From positions 60,608 to 124,607 of the forward strand of contig JAFIEG010000001.1 of NCBI GenBank assembly GCA_020832665.1: a stretch of DNA of 64,000 nt. The letters are read 5' to 3'. The translations under genes were made by a program, and so were the position numbers. The number at the start of each line of letters is the position of its first letter. The first letter of the stretch is position 1. The DNA comes from Pararhodobacter sp. (lineage in GTDB: Bacteria; Pseudomonadota; Alphaproteobacteria; Rhodobacterales; Rhodobacteraceae). Of this stretch, positions 7,696-14,303 are shown in pieces. Below the pieces are notes generated by a model that ran no database searches, was not told where the DNA came from, and saw nothing but the letters and a program-made list of their open reading frames with translations.

Positions 7696-8895
7696 ATGTC
7701 CCAACCCCGCCCTGTCCTGATCGCCGGCTCCGGAATAGGCGGTGCCGCCGCGGCGCTGGCTTTGCTGAAAAGAGGCTTTGATGTTGAAGTCTATGAACAG
7801 GCCCCCGCGCTGACCGAAGTTGGCGCGGGGGTGCAGATCAGCCCCAACGGTGCCCGTGCGCTGGATTCCCTGGGCGTGTTCCAGCACCTCAGCGAGTTGT
7901 CGTGCAAGCCAGAGAAAAAGCAGTTCCGACTTTGGAACACAGGCCGTGCCTGGCCGATGTTCGATCTGGGCGATGCTGCCCTTGCGCGCTATGGCTATCC
8001 ATACCTGACCGTTTATCGGCCCGATCTTCTGGATGTCCTCGTCGAAGGTGTGCGCAGGATAAAACCTGACGCCGTGCATCTGGGAAAACGTGCCACGGGT
8101 TATACCCAAGACCCGGATGGCATGACACTATATCTTGACGACGGCTCAACCGTGCAAGGCACGGCGCTGATTGGCGCGGACGGGGTGCGGTCCACAATCC
8201 GTGAGCAGATGTGGGGCGGGGAAAAACCTGCGTTCTCGGGCATGGTGACATGGCGCGCGGTGATCCCGATGGAGACACTGCCGGATCATTTGCAGGCCAT
8301 GATTGGCAACACATGGATTGGGCCGGGCGGCCACGTGGTGACCTATCCGTTGCGCGGTGCCAAACTGCTGAACTTCGTCGCAACCATCGACCGCTCGGAC
8401 TGGCAGGAAGAAGGTTGGAACATCCCCGGCACGCCCGAGGAATGCGCTAACGATTTCAAGGGCTGGCACCCTGACATCCACGCAATCATCGCCTGTGCTC
8501 CGGCCTTGTTGAAATGGGCGCTGATGGTCCGTGATCCGATGCCGGCCTGGACACAAGACCGTGTCACCCTGTTGGGTGATGCCTGTCACCCGACGTTGCC
8601 TTTTCTGGCGCAAGGCGCCGTAATGTCGATCGAGGATGGGGTGGTTCTGGCCCGCTGTCTGGAAGCCACTGGTGGGGACATGGCCGCTGGGTTCGCACGC
8701 TACGAGGCCGCGCGGATCGACCGCACCAGCCGGATGGTTCTTGGCGCCCGCGATAATACCGACCGGTTCCACAGCAGCGAGTTGGGCACCGAGGAGGGTG
8801 CACAAGCCTATCTGGAACGCGAATGGGGTCGCGCACCGATCCGTGAGCGTTACCACTGGCTCTATGATTATCAGGCCGACACTGTCGCCATCTGA
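7696..8895 (+). CDS. FAD-dependent aromatic hydroxylase (3-hydroxybenzoate 6-hydroxylase / salicylate hydroxylase type)
   Basis: 399 aa, the normal length for a single-component class A flavoprotein monooxygenase. Three family motifs are visible: the Rossmann GxGxxG in IAGSGIGGAAAALALLKRG (residues ~8-26), the GADGVRSTIR motif that binds FAD/NADH, and GDACHPTLPFLAQGA that contacts the FAD ribose. Members hydroxylate a phenolic acid with NAD(P)H and O2. Since two gentisate-type dioxygenases flank it, para-hydroxylation of 3-hydroxybenzoate, a methyl analogue or salicylate to a gentisate is the most likely step. It is the third gene of the plus-strand operon, 30 nt after the first dioxygenase. 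Confidence 0.85.
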   Translation: MSQPRPVLIAGSGIGGAAAALALLKRGFDVEVYEQAPALTEVGAGVQISPNGARALDSLGVFQHLSELSCKPEKKQFRLWNTGRAWPMFDLGDAALARYGYPYLTVYRPDLLDVLVEGVRRIKPDAVHLGKRATGYTQDPDGMTLYLDDGSTVQGTALIGADGVRSTIREQMWGGEKPAFSGMVTWRAVIPMETLPDHLQAMIGNTWIGPGGHVVTYPLRGAKLLNFVATIDRSDWQEEGWNIPGTPEECANDFKGWHPDIHAIIACAPALLKWALMVRDPMPAWTQDRVTLLGDACHPTLPFLAQGAVMSIEDGVVLARCLEATGGDMAAGFARYEAARIDRTSRMVLGARDNTDRFHSSELGTEEGAQAYLEREWGRAPIRERYHWLYDYQADTVAI

Positions 8896-8908
8896 GGAGA
8901 CGCGGCGC

Positions 8909-9883
8909 ATGTCCGACCTTCCGAAATCCGTCTACCTGAACGAGGAAGGCCCGCGCGAGGGGTTCCAGATCGAAGCGGAAACAATCCCGACTGCTCGCAA
9001 GATCGAACTGATCGACCGACTCGCGCAGACCGGGTTGCGCCATATCCAGGTGGCGTCCTTCGTGAACCCCCGGGCGGTGCCGGGCATGGCCGATGCCGAC
9101 ATGGTCGTGAAGGGTTTCCGGCATGTTCCGGGGGTCGAGTTCACGGCGCTCTGGCTGAACCAGAAGGGATTTCAGCGCGCACTCGGCCATTCCGGGCGAC
9201 TGGCAATCAATGGCTCACTGAACCTCTATGCGTCTGATGCGTTTCTAATGCGCAATCAGAATCGTATCCCCGCCCAACAGCGCGCCGCCCAGCATGAATT
9301 GATCGCCATGTATCAGGCGGCTGGCGTTCGGGTGAAGCGCGGTTTCATATCGGCGGCCTTCGGTTGCAACTTCGAAGGTGACATAGCGCCAGCTCATGTG
9401 GTCCGGCTGGTGGGCGAATTGCTGCACATAGCGGCGGAACACGGCGAGACAATCGACCATATCGGGCTGGGCGATACTATGGCATGGGCCACGCCAAGGA
9501 GTATCAAACGCGTCGTCGGCGCCGTGCGCGAGGCATATCCAGACCAGCACCTGTTGCTGCATCTGCATGATACGCGCGGAATGGGTATCGCCAACGCTTT
9601 CGCCGGTCTGGAAATGGGCGTGCGAATGTTCGACAGCGCGGTGGCCGGGTTGGGCGGCTGCCCCTTTGCCGGACATCAAGGCGCGGCGGGCAATGTCTGC
9701 ACAGAGGATCTGGTTTTCATGTCCGAAGAGATGGGCATTGCCACCGGCGTCGATCTCGATGCGCTGATCGACTGCGCCAGACTGGCCGAGGACATCGTCG
9801 GCCACCCCCTTCCCGGCGCCGTAATGCGTGGTGGCGGGCTGAAGAAGTACCGCACAGCCCTTTCCGCCTCCAGGAGCTCCTGA
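8909..9883 (+). CDS. HMG-CoA lyase-family enzyme (candidate citramalyl/malyl-CoA lyase)
   Basis: 324 aa from the ATG at 8909, with GAGGA 9 nt upstream; the ORF-track extension is a shadow. This is a DRE-TIM-type barrel. The N-terminal EGPREGFQIE corresponds to the catalytic GPRDGLQNE loop of HMG-CoA lyases, LHLHDTRGMG gives the metal-binding HxH, and AGLGGCPFA with AGNVCTEDLVFM matches the family's catalytic-cysteine signature. HMG-CoA lyases cleave a tertiary 3-hydroxyacyl-CoA to acetyl-CoA and a keto acid. With a CaiB CoA-transferase and a hydratase in the same cluster, (R)- or (S)-citramalyl-CoA or malyl-CoA is a plausible substrate. A role in leucine breakdown is less likely because no leucine-degradation genes are nearby. 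Confidence 0.83.
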   Translation: MSDLPKSVYLNEEGPREGFQIEAETIPTARKIELIDRLAQTGLRHIQVASFVNPRAVPGMADADMVVKGFRHVPGVEFTALWLNQKGFQRALGHSGRLAINGSLNLYASDAFLMRNQNRIPAQQRAAQHELIAMYQAAGVRVKRGFISAAFGCNFEGDIAPAHVVRLVGELLHIAAEHGETIDHIGLGDTMAWATPRSIKRVVGAVREAYPDQHLLLHLHDTRGMGIANAFAGLEMGVRMFDSAVAGLGGCPFAGHQGAAGNVCTEDLVFMSEEMGIATGVDLDALIDCARLAEDIVGHPLPGAVMRGGGLKKYRTALSASRSS

Positions 9884-10872
9884 TGACTGACCCGTTGCCA
9901 CAAGCCGACGCCATGCCCGGGCTGAACACCGCGCTTGATCTGGATGCACTTTATCCGATCCTGCATGCCAACCACTATACAGCGGGATGGAACAAGAAAC
10001 GCCGTTCACTTTGGCCGCAGCCCGCCAGCGATTTTTCACCGATGCACTGGCGTTATGCCAATGCAAGGCGCGCGCTGGCCAAGGCGGGCGACTGGATCGA
10101 CACCGATCTGGCCGAGCGCCGGAATCTGCTGATGTTCAACCCCGTGGGCGACAATGACTATGCATCGCTTCGGACCTTGGTTGCGGCTTATCAAATGGTC
10201 AAGCCCGGGGAGTACGCACGCGCGCATCGCCATGCGCCCAACGCGTTGCGGATGGTTCTGGATACCCCGCCCGGATTGTTCACGGTGGTGAACGGCGTGC
10301 AGTTGCCCATGGTGTCCGGCGACATCCTGCTGACCCCTGGGAACTGCTGGCACAGTCATTTCAGCGACGCAGCAACGACCGAAGGGGCGCAGTCTTTCTG
10401 GATAGACATCCTCGATGTACCGCTTGTCCAACTTCTGGAACCCATGTTCTATGAGGAGTATCCAGGCGGCATTCAACCGGTCCAGATCAGCCCGACCCAG
10501 TCTGAATTCTGGTTTCCGTTCGACAAGACCCGACTGCGTCTGGCAGAGCAGGAGCCCGACGAAAATGGCTTGCGGCGGGTAACCCTGGCGTCGCAAGGGC
10601 ACATCCCGACGATGGCGCTCTGCTATCACCAGGTACCGGCGAGCGCGAAGTCAGGAACTCTGCAATCGACCGAAAATCGCCTTTTCGCGGTCTCCGAAGG
10701 TCATGTGGTCATCACGACCCCATCCCTGCGCGCCAATGCGCGGCGCGGGGATGTGATCGCCGTTCCCACATGGACCCCCTTCAGCATCGAGGCCACGACC
10801 GACAGCTATGTTCTTGAGGTGTCGGACGCACCGGTACAAAGGATGCTGGGATTTCATCGCGTGGCAGAATAG
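9883..10872 (+). CDS. Gentisate 1,2-dioxygenase-like bicupin (copy 2)
   Basis: 329 aa. Its ATG overlaps the stop of the lyase gene by one base, so it is translationally coupled. Both cupins are present; likely iron ligands are in RAHRHAPNALRMVLD (H115, H117) and NCWHSHF (H157, H159). The protein aligns along its length with the copy at 6727 (shared ERRNL..., RTLVAAYQMVKPGE and a RGDVIAVP-like C-terminal block), yet the two differ clearly. The pair could serve different substituted gentisates, or one copy could have changed specificity (salicylate-type ring cleavage is known in this family). It is the last gene of the catabolic operon; the next recognisable sequence is a recombinase remnant. 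Confidence 0.82.
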   Translation: MTDPLPQADAMPGLNTALDLDALYPILHANHYTAGWNKKRRSLWPQPASDFSPMHWRYANARRALAKAGDWIDTDLAERRNLLMFNPVGDNDYASLRTLVAAYQMVKPGEYARAHRHAPNALRMVLDTPPGLFTVVNGVQLPMVSGDILLTPGNCWHSHFSDAATTEGAQSFWIDILDVPLVQLLEPMFYEEYPGGIQPVQISPTQSEFWFPFDKTRLRLAEQEPDENGLRRVTLASQGHIPTMALCYHQVPASAKSGTLQSTENRLFAVSEGHVVITTPSLRANARRGDVIAVPTWTPFSIEATTDSYVLEVSDAPVQRMLGFHRVAE

Positions 10873-10876
10873 CCGG

Positions 10877-11155
10877 TTCTGGCAGCCGTCCCCGCTTTTA
10901 GCCTCAATACAGGCGGTAGTTCGATGGCAGGCAGCCACGGAGTTTTTCCTGTGCGTCCATAGGGAGGCCAAGGTTCCCAATGACATCAGGATGATGGACA
11001 CCAGGGCGGGCGCGATCATTGAGGCGAGGACGAAAGGCGCGTCACACTACGACCTGCGCGATGCCGTCGGCCACCGCCAGCTTTCCACCACCGATCGCTA
11101 CGCCAGAGACAGATCGGTGGGCAGCAGCAAGGTGCTGAAACTCCGCCGCTCGTGA
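10877..11155 (+). pseudogene. Tyrosine recombinase (phage-type integrase) C-terminal remnant
   Basis: The frame DIRMMDTRAGAIIEAR...LRDAVGHRQLSTTDRYARD...SSKVLKLR resembles the last ~60 residues of phage-type integrases, including the conserved GH and the RY catalytic tyrosine. The sequence before it in the same frame lacks a recognisable core-binding or catalytic N-terminal domain and runs back into the dioxygenase gene, so the integrase is truncated. It lies ~105 bp from the 3' end of tRNA-His and reads toward it, the classic place for the integrase of a tRNA-inserted element. The left boundary is approximate. Confidence 0.6.
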
Positions 11156-11170
11156 ACGAAGAAGAAACCT

Positions 11171-11200
11171 CGTTACAACTTTCGTTACAACTAGTTACAG
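11171..11200. repeat. Short direct repeats near the tRNA-His end
   Basis: CGTTACAACT occurs twice with a 12-bp period (11171-11180, 11183-11192), followed by a partial AGTTACAG copy. It lies between the integrase remnant and tRNA-His, where recombinase arm sites or excision sites of integrative elements often lie. The function is not known. Confidence 0.35.
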
Positions 11201-11259
11201 CCGCCCTTGTGGAAAGATCAGGCGAACCGTCGAAACCAAAACGAGATCAAGAGGTTGGA

Positions 11260-11336
11260 TGGTACCGCCTCCCCGGCTCGAACGGGGGACCCCCAGATCC
11301 ACAATCTGGTGCTCTAACCAACTGAGCTAAGGCGGC
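11260..11336 (-). tRNA. tRNA-His (anticodon GTG)
   Basis: The reverse complement folds as a full cloverleaf: acceptor GCCGCCT/AGGCGGT, D-arm GCTCAGTTGGTTAGAGC, anticodon arm CCAGA-TTGTGGA-TCTGG and T-arm CCCCG-TTCGAGC-CGGGG, followed by an encoded ACCA end. The anticodon GTG reads histidine codons. The first pair is G1-U72, the discriminator is A73, and no G-1 is encoded. Most bacteria have G-1:C73, but a group of alphaproteobacteria with a divergent HisRS is known to lack it, so this supports the taxonomic placement. The recombinase remnant lies off its 3' end. Confidence 0.95.
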
Positions 11337-11490
11337 ACTGGGGGCGATTTAGCGCCAGCGCCGCACGAATGCAAGAGCCGCGATTGCACGAAGCAGGCCG
11401 GGAAGCCTGCTCGGAGCGGGCTTGAAACGGTGCCGGCGCTGGCGTATCGCTGCGCGCGGGCTTGTGCGCCCGCCAGCATGGGAGTGCGTC

Positions 11491-11745
11491 ATGGGGATCG
11501 ACAAGGAAAGCGACATCGCTGCGAACCTGCAGATCGGGCCGACGACACTGGGCATGGTGCGGATTTATATCGAGGGCGACGGGCTGCAATTGCCGCTCGA
11601 TTTCGACCCAGACGAGGCCGAGGAGATTGCCGAGGAAATTCTCGGCGCAGCGCGTGTGGCGCGCGAATCCGCCGCCACTGCCGGCAAGGCGGGCGGGCGC
11701 GGCAAGGGCGGAAACGGCAAGGCCAGGGGCAAGCCGAAACGCTGA
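11491..11745 (+). CDS. Small conserved protein, DUF6324-like
   Basis: 84 aa from the ATG at 11491, with a GGAG Shine-Dalgarno ~6 nt upstream; the longer ORF-track versions are not supported. The first ~60 residues (MGIDKESDIAANLQIGPT..., GMVRIYIEG, LPLDFDPDEAEEIAEEI) match a short conserved protein that I know from Rhodobacteraceae genomes as DUF6324. The tail is a low-complexity, basic Gly/Lys/Arg stretch (KGGNGKARGKPKR) that could bind nucleic acid. It has no signal peptide or membrane segment. Function unknown. Confidence 0.75.
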   Translation: MGIDKESDIAANLQIGPTTLGMVRIYIEGDGLQLPLDFDPDEAEEIAEEILGAARVARESAATAGKAGGRGKGGNGKARGKPKR

Positions 11746-11792
11746 GCCTTTCAGGCCTACGGCGTGCAGGTCATCGAGCCGAGGAAAAGAGG

Positions 11793-11888
11793 TGAGAGGC
11801 CGGACACGACCCAAGCGGGTCTCGCTGCGGCTGCTTCCTTCCGGACCTGACCGGGTTGGCAAGGTGCCTGCCCGCGCCGACCTCTCGC
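11793..11888 (-). ncRNA. ffs: Signal recognition particle RNA (4.5S, bacterial small type)
   Basis: The reverse complement contains the SRP apical-domain signature GGTCAGGTCCGGAAGGAAGC, and the ends pair as GAGAGG...CCTCTC to form the long hairpin. The RNA joins Ffh to target nascent membrane proteins to FtsY. A T-rich tract (CTCTTTTCC on the minus strand) follows the 3' end and may terminate transcription. Exact ends are estimated from the terminal pairing. Confidence 0.92.
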
Positions 11889-11998
11889 CGCCCATCTATG
11901 CCCAGAAACGGCGCGATGCAAGACGGATGCGCAAGCTTGTTGCCACGCGCCCGACAGCGATTGCGCCGGCGGGCCGGGGCATCGTCCCATTGCCCGGC

Positions 11999-13366
11999 TC
12001 AACCCTCGATCAGCTTCGCGATCTGGATGATGTGGCCCTGCAGCTTTCCGCCGCGGCTTTCGGCGTTCAGCCTGACCACTGGCTCGGTGTTCGAGCTGCG
12101 CAGGTTGAAGCGCCAATCGCCCATGTCCAGGCTGATGCCGTCGGTCTGGTCCACGGCGCGGGCGGCGGGTTCGAAGGCGGCGCGCACGCGGGCAATGGCG
12201 GCGGCCGGGTCCGCAGGGTGGAAATTGATCTCGCCCGACGAGGGAAAGGCCGCCCGCCTTGCCGTCACCAGATCGGCCAGCATGCCCTTGCGGCTGATCA
12301 GCCCGGCGATGACCAGCCAGGGAATCATGCCACTGTCGCAATGGCAGAAATCGCGGAAATAGTGATGCGCGCTCATCTCGCCGCCATAGATGGCGCCATG
12401 ATCGCGCATCGCCTGCTTGACGAAGGCATGGCCGGTGCGCGCCATCACCGCGCGCCCACCGGCGCGGGCCACCACATCGAGCGTATTCCAGATCACCCGC
12501 GGGTCATGCACCACGGTGCCGCCGGGCTCGCGCTCGAGAAAATATTCCGCAAGCAGCCCCACCACATACTCGCCATCGACAAACTCGCCGTTGTGATCGA
12601 ACAGGAAGCAGCGGTCGAAATCGCCATCCCAGGCGACGCCCATATCGGCCCCCTCGGCGCGCACGCGCTCGGCGGTGGGGGGGCGGTTCTCGGGCAGAAG
12701 CGGGTTTGGAATGCCGTGTGGAAAGCGCCCGTCGGGCTGGTGGTGCATGCGGACGAAGCGAAGCGGCGCACCACGCGCGGACAGCGCATCGGCAATGGCA
12801 TCGAAGGTCGGCCCGGCGGCGCCATTGCCGGCATTGACAACGATCTTCAAGGGCTTCAGCGCCACGATATCGACGAAGGAAAGTACCCGCGCCACATAGG
12901 CCGCGCGCGCCTCGCCGGCCACATCAAGCAGGTTTCCGCCCGGGCGGGCGGTGCCAAAATCATCGGCCTCGGCAAGCGCCCTGATGCTGGCCAGCCCGGT
13001 TTCGGCATCCAGCGGCGCCGAGCCCGCGCGCACCATCTTCATGCCGTTGTAATCCATCGGGTTGTGCGAGGCGGTCACGCAGATGCCGCCATCGGCCCCA
13101 AAATGGCTGGTGGCGAAATACATCTCCTCTGTGCCCGATAGCCCCAGATCGAGCACCTCGCAGCCCTCGGCGATCAGTGCGCGCGTCACCGCCTCGGCCA
13201 GCGCCTCGGACGAGGCGCGCACATCGCGCCCCAGCACCACGCGCCGCGCGCCCAGCGCCCGCGCGAAACCGCGACCGATGCGAAAGGCGATGGACTCGTC
13301 AAGCTCGGCCCCCAGCCGCCCGCGGATGTCATAAGTCTTGAAACAATTCAGTGTCACCGGCGCCAT
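11999..13366 (-). CDS. manB: Phosphomannomutase / phosphoglucomutase
   Basis: 455 aa, normal length for the alpha-D-phosphohexomutase family. The phosphoserine loop is ICVTASHNPMDYNGMK (about residues 94-109), the Mg2+ loop is WDGDFDRC (about 244), the sugar-binding loop is GGEMSAHHYF (about 325) and the phosphate-binding loop is RSSNTEPVVRLN near the C terminus. It interconverts mannose-6-P and mannose-1-P (possibly also glucose phosphates) for GDP-mannose and surface polysaccharide. GEMSAHHYFRDFCHCDSGM is typical of the CpsG/ManB type. Its ATG overlaps a TAA stop of a decayed upstream frame (TAATG), so it was once translationally coupled to another gene. Confidence 0.9.
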   Translation of the reverse strand: MAPVTLNCFKTYDIRGRLGAELDESIAFRIGRGFARALGARRVVLGRDVRASSEALAEAVTRALIAEGCEVLDLGLSGTEEMYFATSHFGADGGICVTASHNPMDYNGMKMVRAGSAPLDAETGLASIRALAEADDFGTARPGGNLLDVAGEARAAYVARVLSFVDIVALKPLKIVVNAGNGAAGPTFDAIADALSARGAPLRFVRMHHQPDGRFPHGIPNPLLPENRPPTAERVRAEGADMGVAWDGDFDRCFLFDHNGEFVDGEYVVGLLAEYFLEREPGGTVVHDPRVIWNTLDVVARAGGRAVMARTGHAFVKQAMRDHGAIYGGEMSAHHYFRDFCHCDSGMIPWLVIAGLISRKGMLADLVTARRAAFPSSGEINFHPADPAAAIARVRAAFEPAARAVDQTDGISLDMGDWRFNLRSSNTEPVVRLNAESRGGKLQGHIIQIAKLIEG

Positions 13367-13640
13367 TACCCTTTCGCCACTTGCCCGCTTGCATGGACAT
13401 CACCAAGGCGGAGGTTGTCATCCTTGCCCAGTTGGGTGCCGATTTGCACCTTGATCAGCACCACCGGCACCGACCGGAATATAGACCGACCGGTCATCCT
13501 TCACCAGTTGCGCTTCGGTGCGGATGATCGCCAGGTGTGTGCCCTCCGCCGCCTCCCGGCCGCCCGGATCAGACCATGCCCTGCCACAGGGCGCCATCGA
13601 AAGTTTGCCCGCCCCCGCCAGCCGCCGCGCCGGCGCTGGC
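13366..13640 (-). pseudogene. Decayed, frameshifted gene remnant upstream of the phosphomannomutase
   Basis: On the minus strand two protein-like stretches lie in different frames: EGTHLAIIRTEAQLVKDDRSVYIPVG, continuing after a frame change as VLIKVQIGTQLGKDDNLRLGD...GQVAKG, which stops at a TAATG overlap with the phosphomannomutase start. Further upstream SFDGALWQGMV ends in a stop, with another frame change before GREAAEGTH. At least two frame changes point to a decayed gene that once belonged to the same operon. I do not recognise the family. The upstream limit is approximate. Confidence 0.4.
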
Positions 13641-13787
13641 CGCATGCAGGTGCCGCGCTTGAAACCGACAGGTTCCTTCACTCCCCTCGCGCAACCCGCG
13701 CCTTGCCCGGTACCGTCATTGCAGGCATTGTCGCTTGACAGGTGGCAGCCATGCAGCTTGCATGCGCCCCTCGGGCGGGAGGAAGAT

Positions 13788-14303
13788 TTGCTGAAGGCTT
13801 TTCTGCGGTTTTGCCGGGCGCTGGACAGGCTGACACTCGTGACTTGCGCCGCCGCGGCACTGTTGCTGGCGATCATGGTGCTGGTCAATGTCGTGCTGCG
13901 CTACAGCTTTGGCTGGGGGTCGATCAAGCTGCAGGATCTGGCCGCCTATGCCTTTGCCGTCTTTCTCATCACCAGCCTGCCGGTCTGCCTGGCGCGCGGC
14001 GGGCATGTGCGTGTCGAGGTGTTTTCCGAACGCATGCCGCCGGGCTACATGCGCGCCGCCGATGCGGTGGCGCTGGTGCTTTTCCTGACCCCTGTCTTCG
14101 GCCTGATCATCTGGGCGGGGTGGAATGATCTTGTCTATGTCTGGGGCATCCGCGAAGGATCGGTCACGCCGGGCGGTCTGGGCGGACTCTATCTGGTCAA
14201 GACGGTGCTGCCGGCGGCTTCGGGGCTGATGATCCTGCAAGGGCTGGCTGCCGTGCTTGGCCCGCAAGAAAACCGCGACGAAAACGGCGAGAGCGCGGCA
14301 TGA
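13788..14303 (+). CDS. dctQ: TRAP transporter small membrane subunit DctQ
   Basis: 171 aa if translation starts at the TTG at 13788, which has GGAGG 5 nt upstream and gives the usual DctQ length; the ORF-track start includes upstream non-coding sequence. Four hydrophobic helices are visible (around LLLAIMVLVNVVL, AFAVFLITSL, VALVLFLTPVFGLIIW and TVLPAASGLMILQG), with the family pattern FWGSIKLQDL-like and GGHVRVEVF. DctQ pairs with the large subunit to form the sodium- or proton-driven TRAP permease. It overlaps dctM by 4 nt (ATGA). Confidence 0.87.
   Translation: MLKAFLRFCRALDRLTLVTCAAAALLLAIMVLVNVVLRYSFGWGSIKLQDLAAYAFAVFLITSLPVCLARGGHVRVEVFSERMPPGYMRAADAVALVLFLTPVFGLIIWAGWNDLVYVWGIREGSVTPGGLGGLYLVKTVLPAASGLMILQGLAAVLGPQENRDENGESAA

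Noticed and set aside
6697-8109. 470-aa minus-strand ORF opposite the first dioxygenase and hydroxylase genes
   Set aside because: Spans two real genes on the other strand and contains no recognisable motif.
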